Shown here piece after piece: positions 1 through 8,198 of a DNA stretch of 51,883 nucleotides. Position numbers and translations under genes: made by a program. The notes below the pieces were generated by a model, which made no database searches, had not been told where the DNA came from, and saw only the letters and a program-made list of their open reading frames with translations. The stretch is from a virus. The first letter of the stretch is position 1. Every line of letters starts with the position of its first letter. The stretch is taken from the IMG/VR virus record IMGVR_UViG_3300024346_000098, positions 1-51,883 of that record; one strand, written 5' to 3'.

Positions 1-17
1 AAAATAATCACTGAGAG

Positions 18-41
18 AATCCCGCGAAAGCGGGATTTTTT
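18..41 (+). terminator. Rho-independent terminator
   Basis: A perfect 8-bp stem (18-25 with 30-37) closed by a GAAA tetraloop runs into a T tract at 36-41. It would end transcription of a gene lying before this window, just ahead of the promoter at 45-72. Confidence 0.9.
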
Positions 42-44
42 GTG

Positions 45-72
45 TTGACACTTGGCCCGGCGATGGTATAAT
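45..72 (+). promoter_or_regulatory. Sigma70-type promoter for the UV endonuclease operon
   Basis: A TTGACA box at 45-50 and a TATAAT box at 67-72 are 16 nt apart. Both hexamers match consensus exactly. It sits between the terminator at 18-41 and the AAGGAG ribosome site at 95-100, so a host-type housekeeping sigma factor should read the early genes from about position 79. Confidence 0.9.
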
Positions 73-107
73 AATAGTGTAACCAACCACTACTAAGGAG
101 ATTGATC

Positions 108-1004
108 TTGAAACTCGCACTGTGTTGCATCTCAAACGAACTGGCCGAGCGTGGCATTAAATTCCAGACCATGACATACGCAAGATTTTCTGCGTTGCCT
201 CATATTCAAGCTCTGGATACACTATGCAATCGTATCTTAAACAATTTCAAAGTTACGCATGAGACTATTAAGCACTGCATTGCAACAGGCATAAAAGGTT
301 ATCGCTTATCTTCAAGCATTACACCACTGCTTAACCATCCAGATATTCGCATGACTCTTGACCAATTGCCCAATTTTAATGCTATTGCCGATGAAATTGA
401 CGCTACAGCCAATACCATTGCAAGCAACGACATTCGTATCTCTGCTCACCCGTCAGAGTATATCTCATTGACTAGCAAAGAAGACAGAGTTATAGATAAC
501 AGTATACTTGACCTTGAGATGCACGCTATGATATTCGATCTACTGCAACTACCATGCGATTATCGTTCACCACTTAATATCCATTGCCGTCAAGATGGTG
601 ATCCAGAAGAAATTTCATCACGTTTTATGTCTAACTTTGCTAGACTTTCTAAGTCTGTACGCAATCGTCTAGTATTGGAGAATAATGACAATGCTAAAGG
701 TGTTTGGTCAGTTAAAAGACTCCATGATATTTTCCACATGCGTCATGGTATTCCTGTTACATTTGACAATCTCCATCATAAAATGTTGCCCGGAGATTTG
801 TCAGAACAAGAAGCGTTCGAACTAGCTTATTCAACGTGGCCTACGACTCCATTATTCCATTACTCAGAAGGTATTGGCAACACTCGCAACCATGCTGATT
901 ATGCAGTTAACACTCCAAAATCATATGGTAAAGATGTTTATTGGGATTGTGAATTAAAAATGAAGTGTTGGGCTATTCAAGACATAATGCTAAGGAGTAA
1001 ATAA
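108..1004 (+). CDS. uvdE: UV damage endonuclease (UvdE/UvsE family)
   Basis: This 298-residue protein matches the UV damage endonuclease family, metal-dependent TIM-barrel enzymes that nick DNA 5' of pyrimidine dimers and start an alternative excision repair. Supporting segments are the N-terminal LALCCISNEL, the ISAHPSEYISL stretch, the NIHC strand, LVLENND (metal-ligand Glu) and the FDNLHHK segment (Asp/His ligands). Length is normal for the family. I chose TTG at 108 rather than TTG at 102 because AAGGAG at 95-100 then lies 7 nt upstream. It is the first gene of an early operon with a consensus promoter. A phage copy would repair UV lesions independently of the host. Family assignment is firm; the exact start is less sure. 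Confidence 0.9.
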   Translation: MKLALCCISNELAERGIKFQTMTYARFSALPHIQALDTLCNRILNNFKVTHETIKHCIATGIKGYRLSSSITPLLNHPDIRMTLDQLPNFNAIADEIDATANTIASNDIRISAHPSEYISLTSKEDRVIDNSILDLEMHAMIFDLLQLPCDYRSPLNIHCRQDGDPEEISSRFMSNFARLSKSVRNRLVLENNDNAKGVWSVKRLHDIFHMRHGIPVTFDNLHHKMLPGDLSEQEAFELAYSTWPTTPLFHYSEGIGNTRNHADYAVNTPKSYGKDVYWDCELKMKCWAIQDIMLRSK

Positions 1005-1363
1005 TGGGATTAAATTTCTTTAGTCGTAGCGAAAAATCGTCGAATGTAAATACGGGGTTTCAAGATGTAGCTATCCAGCCTCCAAATCCAGACCCATCGA
1101 GATATCGTGTGATTAGTCAGGAAATTATTGGAAGATATAGTATAGTTGAGGCTGAGTATACAGGTTGCACTACTTTTAATGGTAGAAAATTGATGGTACT
1201 AAAAACAGATCAAAAAATTGGATCTAAACAGCTTGACCCACATCTGCTTGGTAAAGGACATCCAGTCATTGCTAGGTTTGAACCAAATGAAAATGGGAAG
1301 AGGCTTGCAAAAATGTGTGTCCTGTACTTGAAGGAGTTTAATGTAGATTATTGTGATCCATAA
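1004..1363 (+). CDS. Hypothetical protein, 119 aa
   Basis: Not recognised. The start overlaps the uvdE stop by one base, and AAGGAG at 992-997 supports it. The protein is soluble, with a polar Ser/Asn-rich N-terminus (about 1-35) followed by a mixed beta-type segment containing RYSIVEAEYTG and HPVIARFEP. No membrane segment or catalytic motif is visible. Its place in the same transcript as the UV endonuclease points to an early role, but no function can be assigned. Confidence 0.7.
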   Translation: MGLNFFSRSEKSSNVNTGFQDVAIQPPNPDPSRYRVISQEIIGRYSIVEAEYTGCTTFNGRKLMVLKTDQKIGSKQLDPHLLGKGHPVIARFEPNENGKRLAKMCVLYLKEFNVDYCDP

Positions 1364-1533
1364 TGAAAAGCAGAGATCTCAATTACAAGTGTAATAATTG
1401 TGGCAGAGAGAATAAGCTATCAAAGGAGCTGTTTGAGCGTAAGCAGACTCCTTTTTGTAGAATGTGCTTTTCGTTGGATATAATTTGTACAGATGAACAT
1501 GGAAAAATTTGGAGGATAGAAAATGAAAATTAA
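1363..1533 (+). CDS. Small double-CxxC zinc-binding protein, 56 aa
   Basis: ATG overlaps the previous stop codon (TAATG), and the reading frame runs to TAA at 1531-1533. The product has two CxxC pairs (C10/C13 and C32/C35), spaced as in a treble-clef or zinc-ribbon knuckle. It is rich in Lys and Arg, which fits nucleic-acid or protein binding. Its 3' end overlaps the next gene by 11 nt, as is usual here. The zinc-site call comes from the cysteine pattern alone. Confidence 0.6.
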   Translation: MKSRDLNYKCNNCGRENKLSKELFERKQTPFCRMCFSLDIICTDEHGKIWRIENEN

Positions 1534-1759
1534 ATTCCACGAAGAGACTTGGGCTTTAAAAGAGGAGTCAGGTGGATTCGAAGGTGCATACATTGTGAGC
1601 GCATCTCTGATAAAGCCAGAAGCATTTGAGATCATGTCACTTGCAACAAATGATGAAATCAACTATTCTACCATCTTGGTATATACGGATGATTTTATGG
1701 ATGGATATACTACAAGACTATTGAATGTTCCTAACTGTTTATTTAAGGTATTAAAATGA
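1523..1759 (+). CDS. Hypothetical protein, 78 aa
   Basis: Not recognised. It starts at ATG 1523, after GGAGG at 1511-1515, and overlaps both neighbours (11 nt upstream, 4 nt downstream). The protein is acidic and soluble with hydrophobic strands such as YSTILVYTD. It belongs to the run of very small translationally coupled genes between the UV endonuclease and thyX. Confidence 0.65.
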   Translation: MKIKFHEETWALKEESGGFEGAYIVSASLIKPEAFEIMSLATNDEINYSTILVYTDDFMDGYTTRLLNVPNCLFKVLK

Positions 1760-2016
1760 GCCAAGCTAATCTTGATTATTATCAATGTAAATGGACTAAT
1801 GAATGTCAAAATAGCAAGTGCTTCTGGAAGCAAAGAGATAGCTATGGACTTGAGCCATTTCCCATGTGGAGAGATGAGAACGGCGAATATCCAGCAATGA
1901 AAAAAAATGAAAGAATTAGACAGGAGTACGGAGATAGTTATTTTCCAAAGTTAAATATAACTGTCGGAACAAATACATATCATATTTATTGCGAGGATTA
2001 CATTGAGACAACTTAA
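1756..2016 (+). CDS. Hypothetical Cys-containing protein, 86 aa
   Basis: Not recognised. The N-terminus has four cysteines or near-cysteine pairs (C11, C17, C22 region) in a Tyr/Trp-rich context, and another cysteine lies near the C-terminus, so metal binding is possible. The start overlaps the previous stop by 4 nt. The last four codons (Glu-Thr-Thr-stop) lie in the 14-nt overlap that also encodes the Met-Arg-Gln-Leu start of the first YopX gene, the same arrangement seen at 2409 and 2815. Confidence 0.65.
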   Translation: MSQANLDYYQCKWTNECQNSKCFWKQRDSYGLEPFPMWRDENGEYPAMKKNERIRQEYGDSYFPKLNITVGTNTYHIYCEDYIETT

Positions 2017-2422
2017 ATTTAGAATCTGTTATACAGATCGACAAGATAATAAATCTATTATATATGATGCTAAAAATTTCCATATTGGACTTGATGGTAA
2101 TATTCTAGAGAACTATGGCGATCCCAACGGTAAACATTCTTGGGAAGTTCCTTTTGATGTTTGGACTCTTCCTTTTATTCAACAGTGGACTGGATTACAA
2201 GATAAGAATGGCAAGGATATATATGAAGGTGATCTAGTTACAGTATATGATAAAAAAATATATGAAGTAAAGTGGGGGAAAGCATATAATGGCTTTCAAT
2301 ATAATTTATATGATAAGGATGATGATCTGGACGATTACTATGGAGGAATTGGAGACAACCGTTGTCTAAAAGTCATAGGTAATATTTTTGAAAATCCGAG
2401 GTATTTTGATGAGACAATTTAA
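2003..2422 (+). CDS. YopX-family protein 1, 139 aa
   Basis: YopX proteins are widespread small phage proteins of unknown function. This one has the family layout: N-terminal MRQLKFRI, the central QWTGLQDKNGKDIYEGDLV motif (about 64-83) and a closing VIGNIFENP strand. It starts with TTG at 2003, overlapping the previous gene by 14 nt. It is the same length as the second copy and begins exactly 406 bp before it, which points to tandem duplication. Confidence 0.88.
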   Translation: MRQLKFRICYTDRQDNKSIIYDAKNFHIGLDGNILENYGDPNGKHSWEVPFDVWTLPFIQQWTGLQDKNGKDIYEGDLVTVYDKKIYEVKWGKAYNGFQYNLYDKDDDLDDYYGGIGDNRCLKVIGNIFENPRYFDETI

Positions 2423-2828
2423 ATTTAGAGTTTGGCATAAAAATGAATTGAGATGGCTAGACCCTTGGGCTGAAGAAGATCCTATACTTTCATTAAAAGA
2501 CTTTGGCCAAGGCTGCACAGTCTACCTTTACGATAGAGAAGATTCTGAACATACCAATAAGTATTGTCAGATGGATGATATAGTTATACAGCAATACACA
2601 GGAATGAAAGACTGCGATGGCGTAGAAATATATGAGGGCGATCTAGTTGATTTTGACATATGCATATCATCTAATAAAGGTGAATTTGAGAGCTATAAAA
2701 AACAAGAAGTTAAATACTGCGAAGTTAACGGCGTCTACGTATTTGGAAAAGATGAGTTTTGTATGCTAGATCATATAGTTAAACATACAGTTAAAGTAGC
2801 AGGGAATGTATTTAATGAGACAGCTTAA
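2409..2828 (+). CDS. YopX-family protein 2, 139 aa
   Basis: This is the second YopX copy. MRQFKFRVW at the start, QQYTGMKDCDGVEIYEGDLV in the middle and VAGNVFNE at the end align with copies 1 and 3. I set the start at ATG 2409 rather than 2388, because it reproduces the conserved MRQ start and the 14-nt overlap with the upstream gene. An internal stretch (about residues 84-125) differs strongly from copy 1, so the paralogues have diverged in the part between the conserved ends. Confidence 0.88.
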   Translation: MRQFKFRVWHKNELRWLDPWAEEDPILSLKDFGQGCTVYLYDREDSEHTNKYCQMDDIVIQQYTGMKDCDGVEIYEGDLVDFDICISSNKGEFESYKKQEVKYCEVNGVYVFGKDEFCMLDHIVKHTVKVAGNVFNETA

Positions 2829-3009
2829 TAATAAACCCAGATGTGACAAATGTGTCAATGCTATAATATATGAAGACAGAAATTACGACTATACACCAAG
2901 TTTAATGTGCCGCCTAGAGCATGAAACTATTGAAGCTGGCATTATGAAATTTTATCCAAAAGAGCATACATGCAAAGATTTTGAAAAAGGAGATTCTGAA
3001 TACACATGA
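2815..3009 (+). CDS. Small Cys-rich protein with a YopX-like start, 64 aa
   Basis: The first codons are identical to those of the third YopX gene (MRQL), but the rest is unrelated: it has RCDKCVN near the start, a central cysteine (C35 region) and a C-terminal HTCKDFEKG. The CxxC plus later cysteines suggest a zinc site. The start at ATG 2815 overlaps YopX 2 by the same 14 nt used at the other junctions, so the gene looks like a different body placed on the shared junction. Confidence 0.7.
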   Translation: MRQLNNKPRCDKCVNAIIYEDRNYDYTPSLMCRLEHETIEAGIMKFYPKEHTCKDFEKGDSEYT

Positions 3010-3341
3010 GACAGCTTAAATTTAGAGTCTGGGATACACGCGACAATGAATTCGTGCATGTTGATGATCTATATTGGTTTGAAGAGAACTTTATTCACAA
3101 TTCAGAAGATGCATCTGCATCTATTCAACAGTATACAGGAATAAAAGATTGTAATGAGATAGAAATATATGAGGGCGATCTAGTATCATTTAAAGTAAAT
3201 ACCTTCGCAGAAATTTTATCGTTTGAAAATCAAGAAGTGAAATATCTAGATGAGTACGCAATGTTTATCTTTGGCGATTATTGCCTGAGAGATTATATAA
3301 TTCATGAGTCAATCAAAGTGACGGGGCATAGATATGAGTGA
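3006..3341 (+). CDS. YopX-family protein 3, 111 aa
   Basis: A shorter YopX copy. It keeps MRQLKFRVWD, SIQQYTGIKDCNEIEIYEGDLV (about 39-61) and the terminal IKVTGHRYE strand, and lacks about 28 residues compared with copies 1 and 2, mainly before the central motif. It overlaps the preceding Cys-rich gene by 4 nt (ATGA) and the next gene by 8 nt. Function is unknown, as for the family. Confidence 0.87.
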   Translation: MRQLKFRVWDTRDNEFVHVDDLYWFEENFIHNSEDASASIQQYTGIKDCNEIEIYEGDLVSFKVNTFAEILSFENQEVKYLDEYAMFIFGDYCLRDYIIHESIKVTGHRYE

Positions 3342-3549
3342 TCGTAATATAAGATTTATCGGATCTATAGTTTTTTTATCTATAGAGATTGTTTTGTATA
3401 TGATTATGTATATCATTATAAGGGATAACTTTGAGGATAGCCCTGTTAGTTTTTTCATTGTCATGATATTAGTTCAGTCACACTATTTAAATCTAAAAAT
3501 ATTAGAGAATAGAGATAGAATAGAAAAATTAGAAAGAGGATCTCGATGA
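3334..3549 (+). CDS. Small membrane protein, 71 aa
   Basis: Two hydrophobic segments (about residues 7-29 and 38-52) are separated by a short acidic loop, followed by a charged C-terminal helix (NRDRIEKLERG). This suggests a two-pass inner-membrane protein with a cytoplasmic coiled tail. It overlaps both neighbours (8 nt and 4 nt). It is not recognised; its place next to thyX does not reveal a role. Confidence 0.65.
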   Translation: MSDRNIRFIGSIVFLSIEIVLYMIMYIIIRDNFEDSPVSFFIVMILVQSHYLNLKILENRDRIEKLERGSR

Positions 3550-4229
3550 GCAATAAAGTAGAGCTAATTGGTTGGTATGGTGGAGATGAAATCAATGCGT
3601 GTTCAGCTTGGACTTCTACGTCCAGAGATTTAACAGATGAGAAGAAAGATCGTATTCCTAAGCTGCTAAAGATGTTAGCTGAGAATGGACATGAAACTCC
3701 ATTTGAAAAATCTATAGTTCACTTTTTAGTAGATACTGAGATAGCATCACACATCCATATCCTGAAGCATAGAATCTCCAGTCTTAACGCTGAAAGTGCA
3801 AGGTATAAAGAACTTAAGGAAGATAAATTCTATATTCCAGAGGATTGGCAAAATGTTAAACTTGAAGAAGATTTAGATATTGAGAATTGGTATGGGCATT
3901 TCTCTGCTTTAAAAGGTGAAGCTTGGTCTAATATATTGGAAGATTATACAAAAGTTGGAAATGAATTATATCATCGAGCGTTAAAAGATTTGACCGCTAC
4001 TCTTGGACGTAAGCGAGCTAAAGAATCAGCTCGATTCTTCAAGACTTATAACTCTCAAATTCAAGCTGACGTAATGTTTAACTTTCGTAGTTTTGTTAAC
4101 TTCCAAAGACTTCGCAACTCAGAACATGCACAACTTGAAATTCGCGAGATTGCAGCGGAGATGTTGAGACTTGTAAAAGAAATTCCGGGCGATCCATTTA
4201 AATATACTATTGAGGCTTTTGGATTATAA
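3546..4229 (+). CDS. thyX: Flavin-dependent thymidylate synthase ThyX
   Basis: ThyX makes dTMP from dUMP using FAD and methylene-tetrahydrofolate and does not need a separate dihydrofolate reductase. The 227-residue length is normal. The signature is present as KHRISSLNAESARY (about 78-91); the usual first Arg of the RHR motif is Lys here. Upstream, TPFEKSIVHF matches the N-terminal FAD/dUMP strand region, and downstream NFRSFVNFQRLR followed by AQLEIREIA is typical of the family C-terminal half. It belongs to a phage nucleotide pathway with the dCMP deaminase (21525), RTPR (22010), dUTPase (30534) and dNMP kinase (35483). Confidence 0.93.
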   Translation: MSNKVELIGWYGGDEINACSAWTSTSRDLTDEKKDRIPKLLKMLAENGHETPFEKSIVHFLVDTEIASHIHILKHRISSLNAESARYKELKEDKFYIPEDWQNVKLEEDLDIENWYGHFSALKGEAWSNILEDYTKVGNELYHRALKDLTATLGRKRAKESARFFKTYNSQIQADVMFNFRSFVNFQRLRNSEHAQLEIREIAAEMLRLVKEIPGDPFKYTIEAFGL

Positions 4230-4913
4230 ATGTCATACCTTAACTGCAACATACCTCCAATAGAATGCTATGTTAGAGGTGAATTCTTACAAAATCTTGA
4301 AGGTGGACATGGAACATATTATCCATGTTTGCTTTTTGGATTCTCTAGCATAACAGGAAGAGTTCCTCTCTTTCATTCAATACTAGAAGATGGTGGAGTC
4401 TTTTGGAGATTACCAGTATCTGCGTTTTGCCATGAAGAAGGAACCCCAATTATAGGATCTAATGAACAAGAATTCCTAGAAGAGATAGAACTATGGGATT
4501 GCTTTAGTTATTATCCATCTATTACAATATTTGAAGTCTTAAAGAATAAAAGAATTAAATATGTCAGTAGAAAGGGAATTGAATATTTTGGAAGATATAT
4601 GTTTACAATAGATTGGGCAAATGAAGAAAGCAATGTAGCGGCCATGGGTTTTAGTGAAGCTCCGGGCCAACATAAATGTGGACATTTTATACAGCTTGAC
4701 AATGGGAATTTTGCCATACAGCCAAATAATAGAATTAAAATACACGATCCATCGTTTTGCACAAAACCAAATGCTCAAATACCTAGAAAAATACATACTA
4801 AAATATGGACAGCTGAAGGTAATTGGAAATGGATATTAGAAGATAATGAAAATTATGAATACAACATAGAAAATAGGAAAGATAAACCATGCCCAAATAC
4901 TACGTCAGAGTAA
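4230..4913 (+). CDS. Hypothetical protein, 227 aa
   Basis: Not recognised. It starts directly after the thyX stop with no gap. The protein is rich in aromatic residues and beta-type segments, for example a CLLFGFSSITGRVPLFHSIL stretch and a region with GHFIQLDNGNFAIQPNNRI. The C-terminus (about 185-205) is Trp-rich (IWTAEGNWKWILED) and reads like a repeat of short beta strands. It has no signal peptide or membrane helix. Direct coupling to thyX suggests an early cytoplasmic protein, but I cannot give a function. Confidence 0.7.
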   Translation: MSYLNCNIPPIECYVRGEFLQNLEGGHGTYYPCLLFGFSSITGRVPLFHSILEDGGVFWRLPVSAFCHEEGTPIIGSNEQEFLEEIELWDCFSYYPSITIFEVLKNKRIKYVSRKGIEYFGRYMFTIDWANEESNVAAMGFSEAPGQHKCGHFIQLDNGNFAIQPNNRIKIHDPSFCTKPNAQIPRKIHTKIWTAEGNWKWILEDNENYEYNIENRKDKPCPNTTSE

Positions 4914-5167
4914 CTGAAAAGCTACCGCTTGTTGAGGGAGCAGTTAATCCACTCAATCTCATTAAAGATTATCAAGAGATTGTAGATGCAAAGAATGAGC
5001 TTGACGCTTGTTTAAAAGTTTGGCTGAGATTAAGGATTGATGCCAAGGGTGCAGTCTGGATTGTAAATGAAACCGGATTTGCCGATAGCGACGACGATAT
5101 CTATTTCAACGACGATCCAGTGATAAAAAGAATTGATAAAATGAGAAAAAGGCGAAGAGACCCTTGA
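4889..5167 (+). CDS. Hypothetical protein, 92 aa
   Basis: Not recognised. The start overlaps the previous gene by 25 nt. The body is a mixed alpha/beta sequence with an acidic stretch (ADSDDDIYFNDD, about 66-77), and it ends in a strongly basic tail (KMRKRRR). It is the last gene of the first operon. The -35 box of the rIIA promoter begins inside its stop region at 5164. Confidence 0.65.
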   Translation: MPKYYVRVTEKLPLVEGAVNPLNLIKDYQEIVDAKNELDACLKVWLRLRIDAKGAVWIVNETGFADSDDDIYFNDDPVIKRIDKMRKRRRDP

Positions 5168-5191
5168 CAGGGCCGATTCTCATGTTAGAAT
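5164..5191 (+). promoter_or_regulatory. Sigma70-type promoter for rIIA-rIIB
   Basis: TTGACA at 5164-5169 and TAGAAT at 5186-5191 are separated by 16 nt. The -10 box differs from consensus at one base. The promoter lies directly ahead of the rIIA leader, whose AAGGAG is at 5224-5229, so the rII pair has its own early-type promoter. Confidence 0.82.
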
Positions 5192-5235
5192 AGTAGTACA
5201 AGAAACGTCAGATTGGACTTAACAAGGAGACAGAG

Positions 5236-7305
5236 ATGATTATTGCAGATGAAAAAAGAAAAGTTGTTCGCTCAAGTGGTTTTCAAGAATCAACATTCAA
5301 GATCGAGACCAGCTCCAAGGCTTTCAACATTCTCTCATCTAAGTTGTATAGCGATCAATATCAGGCTATCGTGCGAGAACTCTGCACAAACGCCTCAGAT
5401 GCCCACGTAAATGCCGGTATTAGCGATGTTCCAATCGAAGTCCACCTTCCAGACTTCATCGACCAATCGTTCTCTGTGCGTGATTATGGTAACGGTATCG
5501 ACCCCGAAGAATTCGAAAAGATTTACACTACGTACTTCTATTCTACCAAGACAACCTCTGACACTCAAGTCGGGTGTTTCGGCCTTGGTTCAAAAAGCCC
5601 CTTCGCATATACAAAGCAATTCACTGTAGAGAATAACTACAATGGACACAAGTATATCTACCTGTGTTTTGAAAATGAAAACGGCGAACCTTCTGTTTCC
5701 CTTATTGCTAATAGTCCTACTGAAGACAAGGGTGTAAAGGTTAGCTTTTCTGTTAAGAACTCTGACAACTCTAGCTTTAGAAAAGCCGCAGATAGAGTTT
5801 TAAGCTGGTTTGACCTCAAGCCAAAGTGCAATGACCAGTCTGGCAATATCAAAAACTTCATGAGTGGAAGAAAGGGCGAGAGGTTCGTTTTACTTGGCAA
5901 GGCCGATGGATTTGATAAGTATGAACATACTAATGATTACAACGCCAATATTTTTGTTCGTATGGGCCAAGTCATCTACCCTTGTGATAGTGAAACGCTA
6001 AAAGGCTTGTTCATTAATAAAACTGTTGTGATTAATGCTAACATAGGTGATGTTGACATTACCCCTTCTCGCGAATCGCTTGAATACAGAGCTAAGACTA
6101 ATAGTTTTATCGAGGAAGTCAAGAATGAATTTCTAAAAGATATTAGACAATCATGTCAAGATGTGATCAAGTCTGATGACAAGACTGAATTTGAAAAGTT
6201 TAAGACTGTCTTTGACCTAATCAATAATAGTGGAGTATCAAGAAAACTAATAAAAGATATCGTAGACAATGAGTACCAAACCTCACACGACGATTCTTAT
6301 TACTATGCACAATTATTTCAAGATAGCTTCTCTAAAGATATATCCTTTTGTCGATATGACAAATGGAGAGATAAAGTTGAGATTCTCAGAGTGGGAGACA
6401 AAGGATCTGCAAGGATTCACGAAAATGCTATTATTGTAATTAAGGACAAAAGGGTTAACTTAAATGCAAAAATAAAAGAGTTGATTAAAAATCATGTCAT
6501 GTGTGGCGTACACTATGCAAGTGTTTTTATCGTTGATCTTGCAGATAAAAACGTGCTTAAAGCTGGATACGGTTTCCAAGAATCAGATTTGCTTTACTCA
6601 TCTCAGTTGACATACAATAAAAATGCAAGTCCAAGCAGAGCAAGCACTGGTAATAACTGCACTGCTATGACCTATACAATCAATGGTGCAGATAGAAAAG
6701 GTATTAAGCTAGACAAAGATACTAAAGATGGATACTATCTTAAAGATGGCGAATATTATGGCTTAGACACTTCAAGTATTAATAACAGAGATGTAATTGG
6801 AGATAAGACAGTGTATATTTTTACTGACAATCAATTCAACAGTTTGAAAGTGGGCGAGCGTAACTTTGTAAATTTTCTAGATTATCTTGTTGATGAAGTC
6901 CAAACTAATAAGGACGAGATCATTCGCATGTTATCAAAAGATAATATGCGTAGTGATAAGACATGGAAAGCTCTTCAAGATATTCATGGGCTAACTGATG
7001 TTGCATCTATCATTGATAACTATGTACTTGAATATAATGATTGTCAATTAGATCATAGGAAGATAGGATATTACGAAGCGATTACAAATATCATTCGTCG
7101 TCATAATCATTCGCTATATCAAGAAATTGAAAAAGCAATCGGTGACTTGGATATCAAGCACCGTGAAGCCCAGAATAAAATCAAGGAAAAATACCCCCTG
7201 CTGAAAGTTTTGATTGACAACAGGGATTTTGACGGTATAATTAAACAAGTGGCCCAATACGTTGATCTGGTTTCTACAACAATTCAAAAGGATGGTGAAG
7301 TATGA
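5236..7305 (+). CDS. rIIA: RIIA-like GHKL ATPase
   Basis: This 689-residue protein resembles T4 RIIA, a membrane-associated protein involved in lysis inhibition and in tolerance of prophage exclusion systems. The N-terminal 200 residues show a GHKL ATP-binding fold: RELCTNASDAH (the N-box Asn/Asp, about 46-56), VRDYGNGID (G1 box, about 80-88), and GCFGLGSKSPFAY (G2 box, about 114-126). NIGDVDITPSRESLEY near 270 matches the conserved middle of the family. The rIIB start overlaps its stop by 4 nt, the classical order. The early part of the gene has distinctly higher GC than the small-gene region before it. Confidence 0.88.
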   Translation: MIIADEKRKVVRSSGFQESTFKIETSSKAFNILSSKLYSDQYQAIVRELCTNASDAHVNAGISDVPIEVHLPDFIDQSFSVRDYGNGIDPEEFEKIYTTYFYSTKTTSDTQVGCFGLGSKSPFAYTKQFTVENNYNGHKYIYLCFENENGEPSVSLIANSPTEDKGVKVSFSVKNSDNSSFRKAADRVLSWFDLKPKCNDQSGNIKNFMSGRKGERFVLLGKADGFDKYEHTNDYNANIFVRMGQVIYPCDSETLKGLFINKTVVINANIGDVDITPSRESLEYRAKTNSFIEEVKNEFLKDIRQSCQDVIKSDDKTEFEKFKTVFDLINNSGVSRKLIKDIVDNEYQTSHDDSYYYAQLFQDSFSKDISFCRYDKWRDKVEILRVGDKGSARIHENAIIVIKDKRVNLNAKIKELIKNHVMCGVHYASVFIVDLADKNVLKAGYGFQESDLLYSSQLTYNKNASPSRASTGNNCTAMTYTINGADRKGIKLDKDTKDGYYLKDGEYYGLDTSSINNRDVIGDKTVYIFTDNQFNSLKVGERNFVNFLDYLVDEVQTNKDEIIRMLSKDNMRSDKTWKALQDIHGLTDVASIIDNYVLEYNDCQLDHRKIGYYEAITNIIRRHNHSLYQEIEKAIGDLDIKHREAQNKIKEKYPLLKVLIDNRDFDGIIKQVAQYVDLVSTTIQKDGEV

Positions 7306-8198
7306 GTAACATCGCATTTATCGGAACAGAGAACTCCCTGACAGTTAGCTTCTTGGATACTGCTAAAGTATATAATATTGACGCAACTCATCTAAATTGG
7401 CAAGTGGTCTTAGATAAGCTAGACGCTGAAGACTATGAGGGTCTTGAAGAACTCCTAAGCGTCAAGAAAGCTGTTGAAGTATATGCTTCCGCTTCTGGAG
7501 TTGAAGTTGATGATATTGGTGTTAAGTATAATGGAAATTATATTGACAACTATGCCACTCAAAAGATTATGGAGTTTATGAAAGCAAAACTTCCAGTTAA
7601 GCCTCTTCTAAACTTTGTAAGTAAGGTAATGGCAAATCCTTCTCGCAGAGCAGTGCAAGAGCTTTATAAGTTCCTTGAGCATGGCCAAATGCCACTAACT
7701 CCAAGTGGTAATTTCTTGGCTTATAAATCAGTACAAGAAAATTACAAGGATTGGTATAGCGGCAAGTTCTCCAACACTGTGGGCAGCGAGCATACAATGG
7801 CCCGAAATGATGTGTGTGATGATCCTGATTTGGGCTGTAGCTATGGATTCCACGTTGGCACACTGGCCTACGCTACAGAGTTTAATCGCGGGTCTAATCG
7901 CCTGATGATTGTTGAAGTTGACCCGTCAGACGTTGTGAGCGTTCCTCACGACTGTCAGAATCAAAAGCTCAGGACGGCGAAGTATAAAGTTGTGGGAGAA
8001 TTTGAAAAACCTCTTGCCAACGACTATTCTTCGCAGTATAATAATGACGAGGACGAGGACGAAGACGAGGATGACGATGATTGCGGATTTCCAAACTGCG
8101 ATTGTGACGAACCTGATGAGTGCGATCAACTTCGCGAAGAGCTAGACGAGTGTCCTTATCACAACAAGCGTGATCAAAACGGCAGATTCTGTAAATAA
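7302..8198 (+). CDS. rIIB: RIIB-like protein with acidic, Cys-rich tail
   Basis: RIIB acts with RIIA in lysis inhibition in T4-like phages. The conserved core covers residues 1 to about 245 and includes LPVKPLLNFVSKVMANPSRRAVQELYKFLEHGQMPLTPSGNFLAYKSV-type sequence (given here only by its position, about 95-143) and an LGCSYGFHVGTLAYA segment. A stretch of about 14 consecutive Asp/Glu codons follows (about 249-262), then a Cys-rich end with cysteines in pairs, which could bind metal and is not part of the usual RIIB layout. Its stop codon forms one arm of the inverted repeat at 8196-8242. Confidence 0.85.
   Translation: MSNIAFIGTENSLTVSFLDTAKVYNIDATHLNWQVVLDKLDAEDYEGLEELLSVKKAVEVYASASGVEVDDIGVKYNGNYIDNYATQKIMEFMKAKLPVKPLLNFVSKVMANPSRRAVQELYKFLEHGQMPLTPSGNFLAYKSVQENYKDWYSGKFSNTVGSEHTMARNDVCDDPDLGCSYGFHVGTLAYATEFNRGSNRLMIVEVDPSDVVSVPHDCQNQKLRTAKYKVVGEFEKPLANDYSSQYNNDEDEDEDEDDDDCGFPNCDCDEPDECDQLREELDECPYHNKRDQNGRFCK

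Noticed and set aside
8046-8085. GA-rich triplet run as a tandem DNA repeat element
   Set aside because: It is in frame in rIIB and simply encodes an Asp/Glu run; there is no longer repeat unit.
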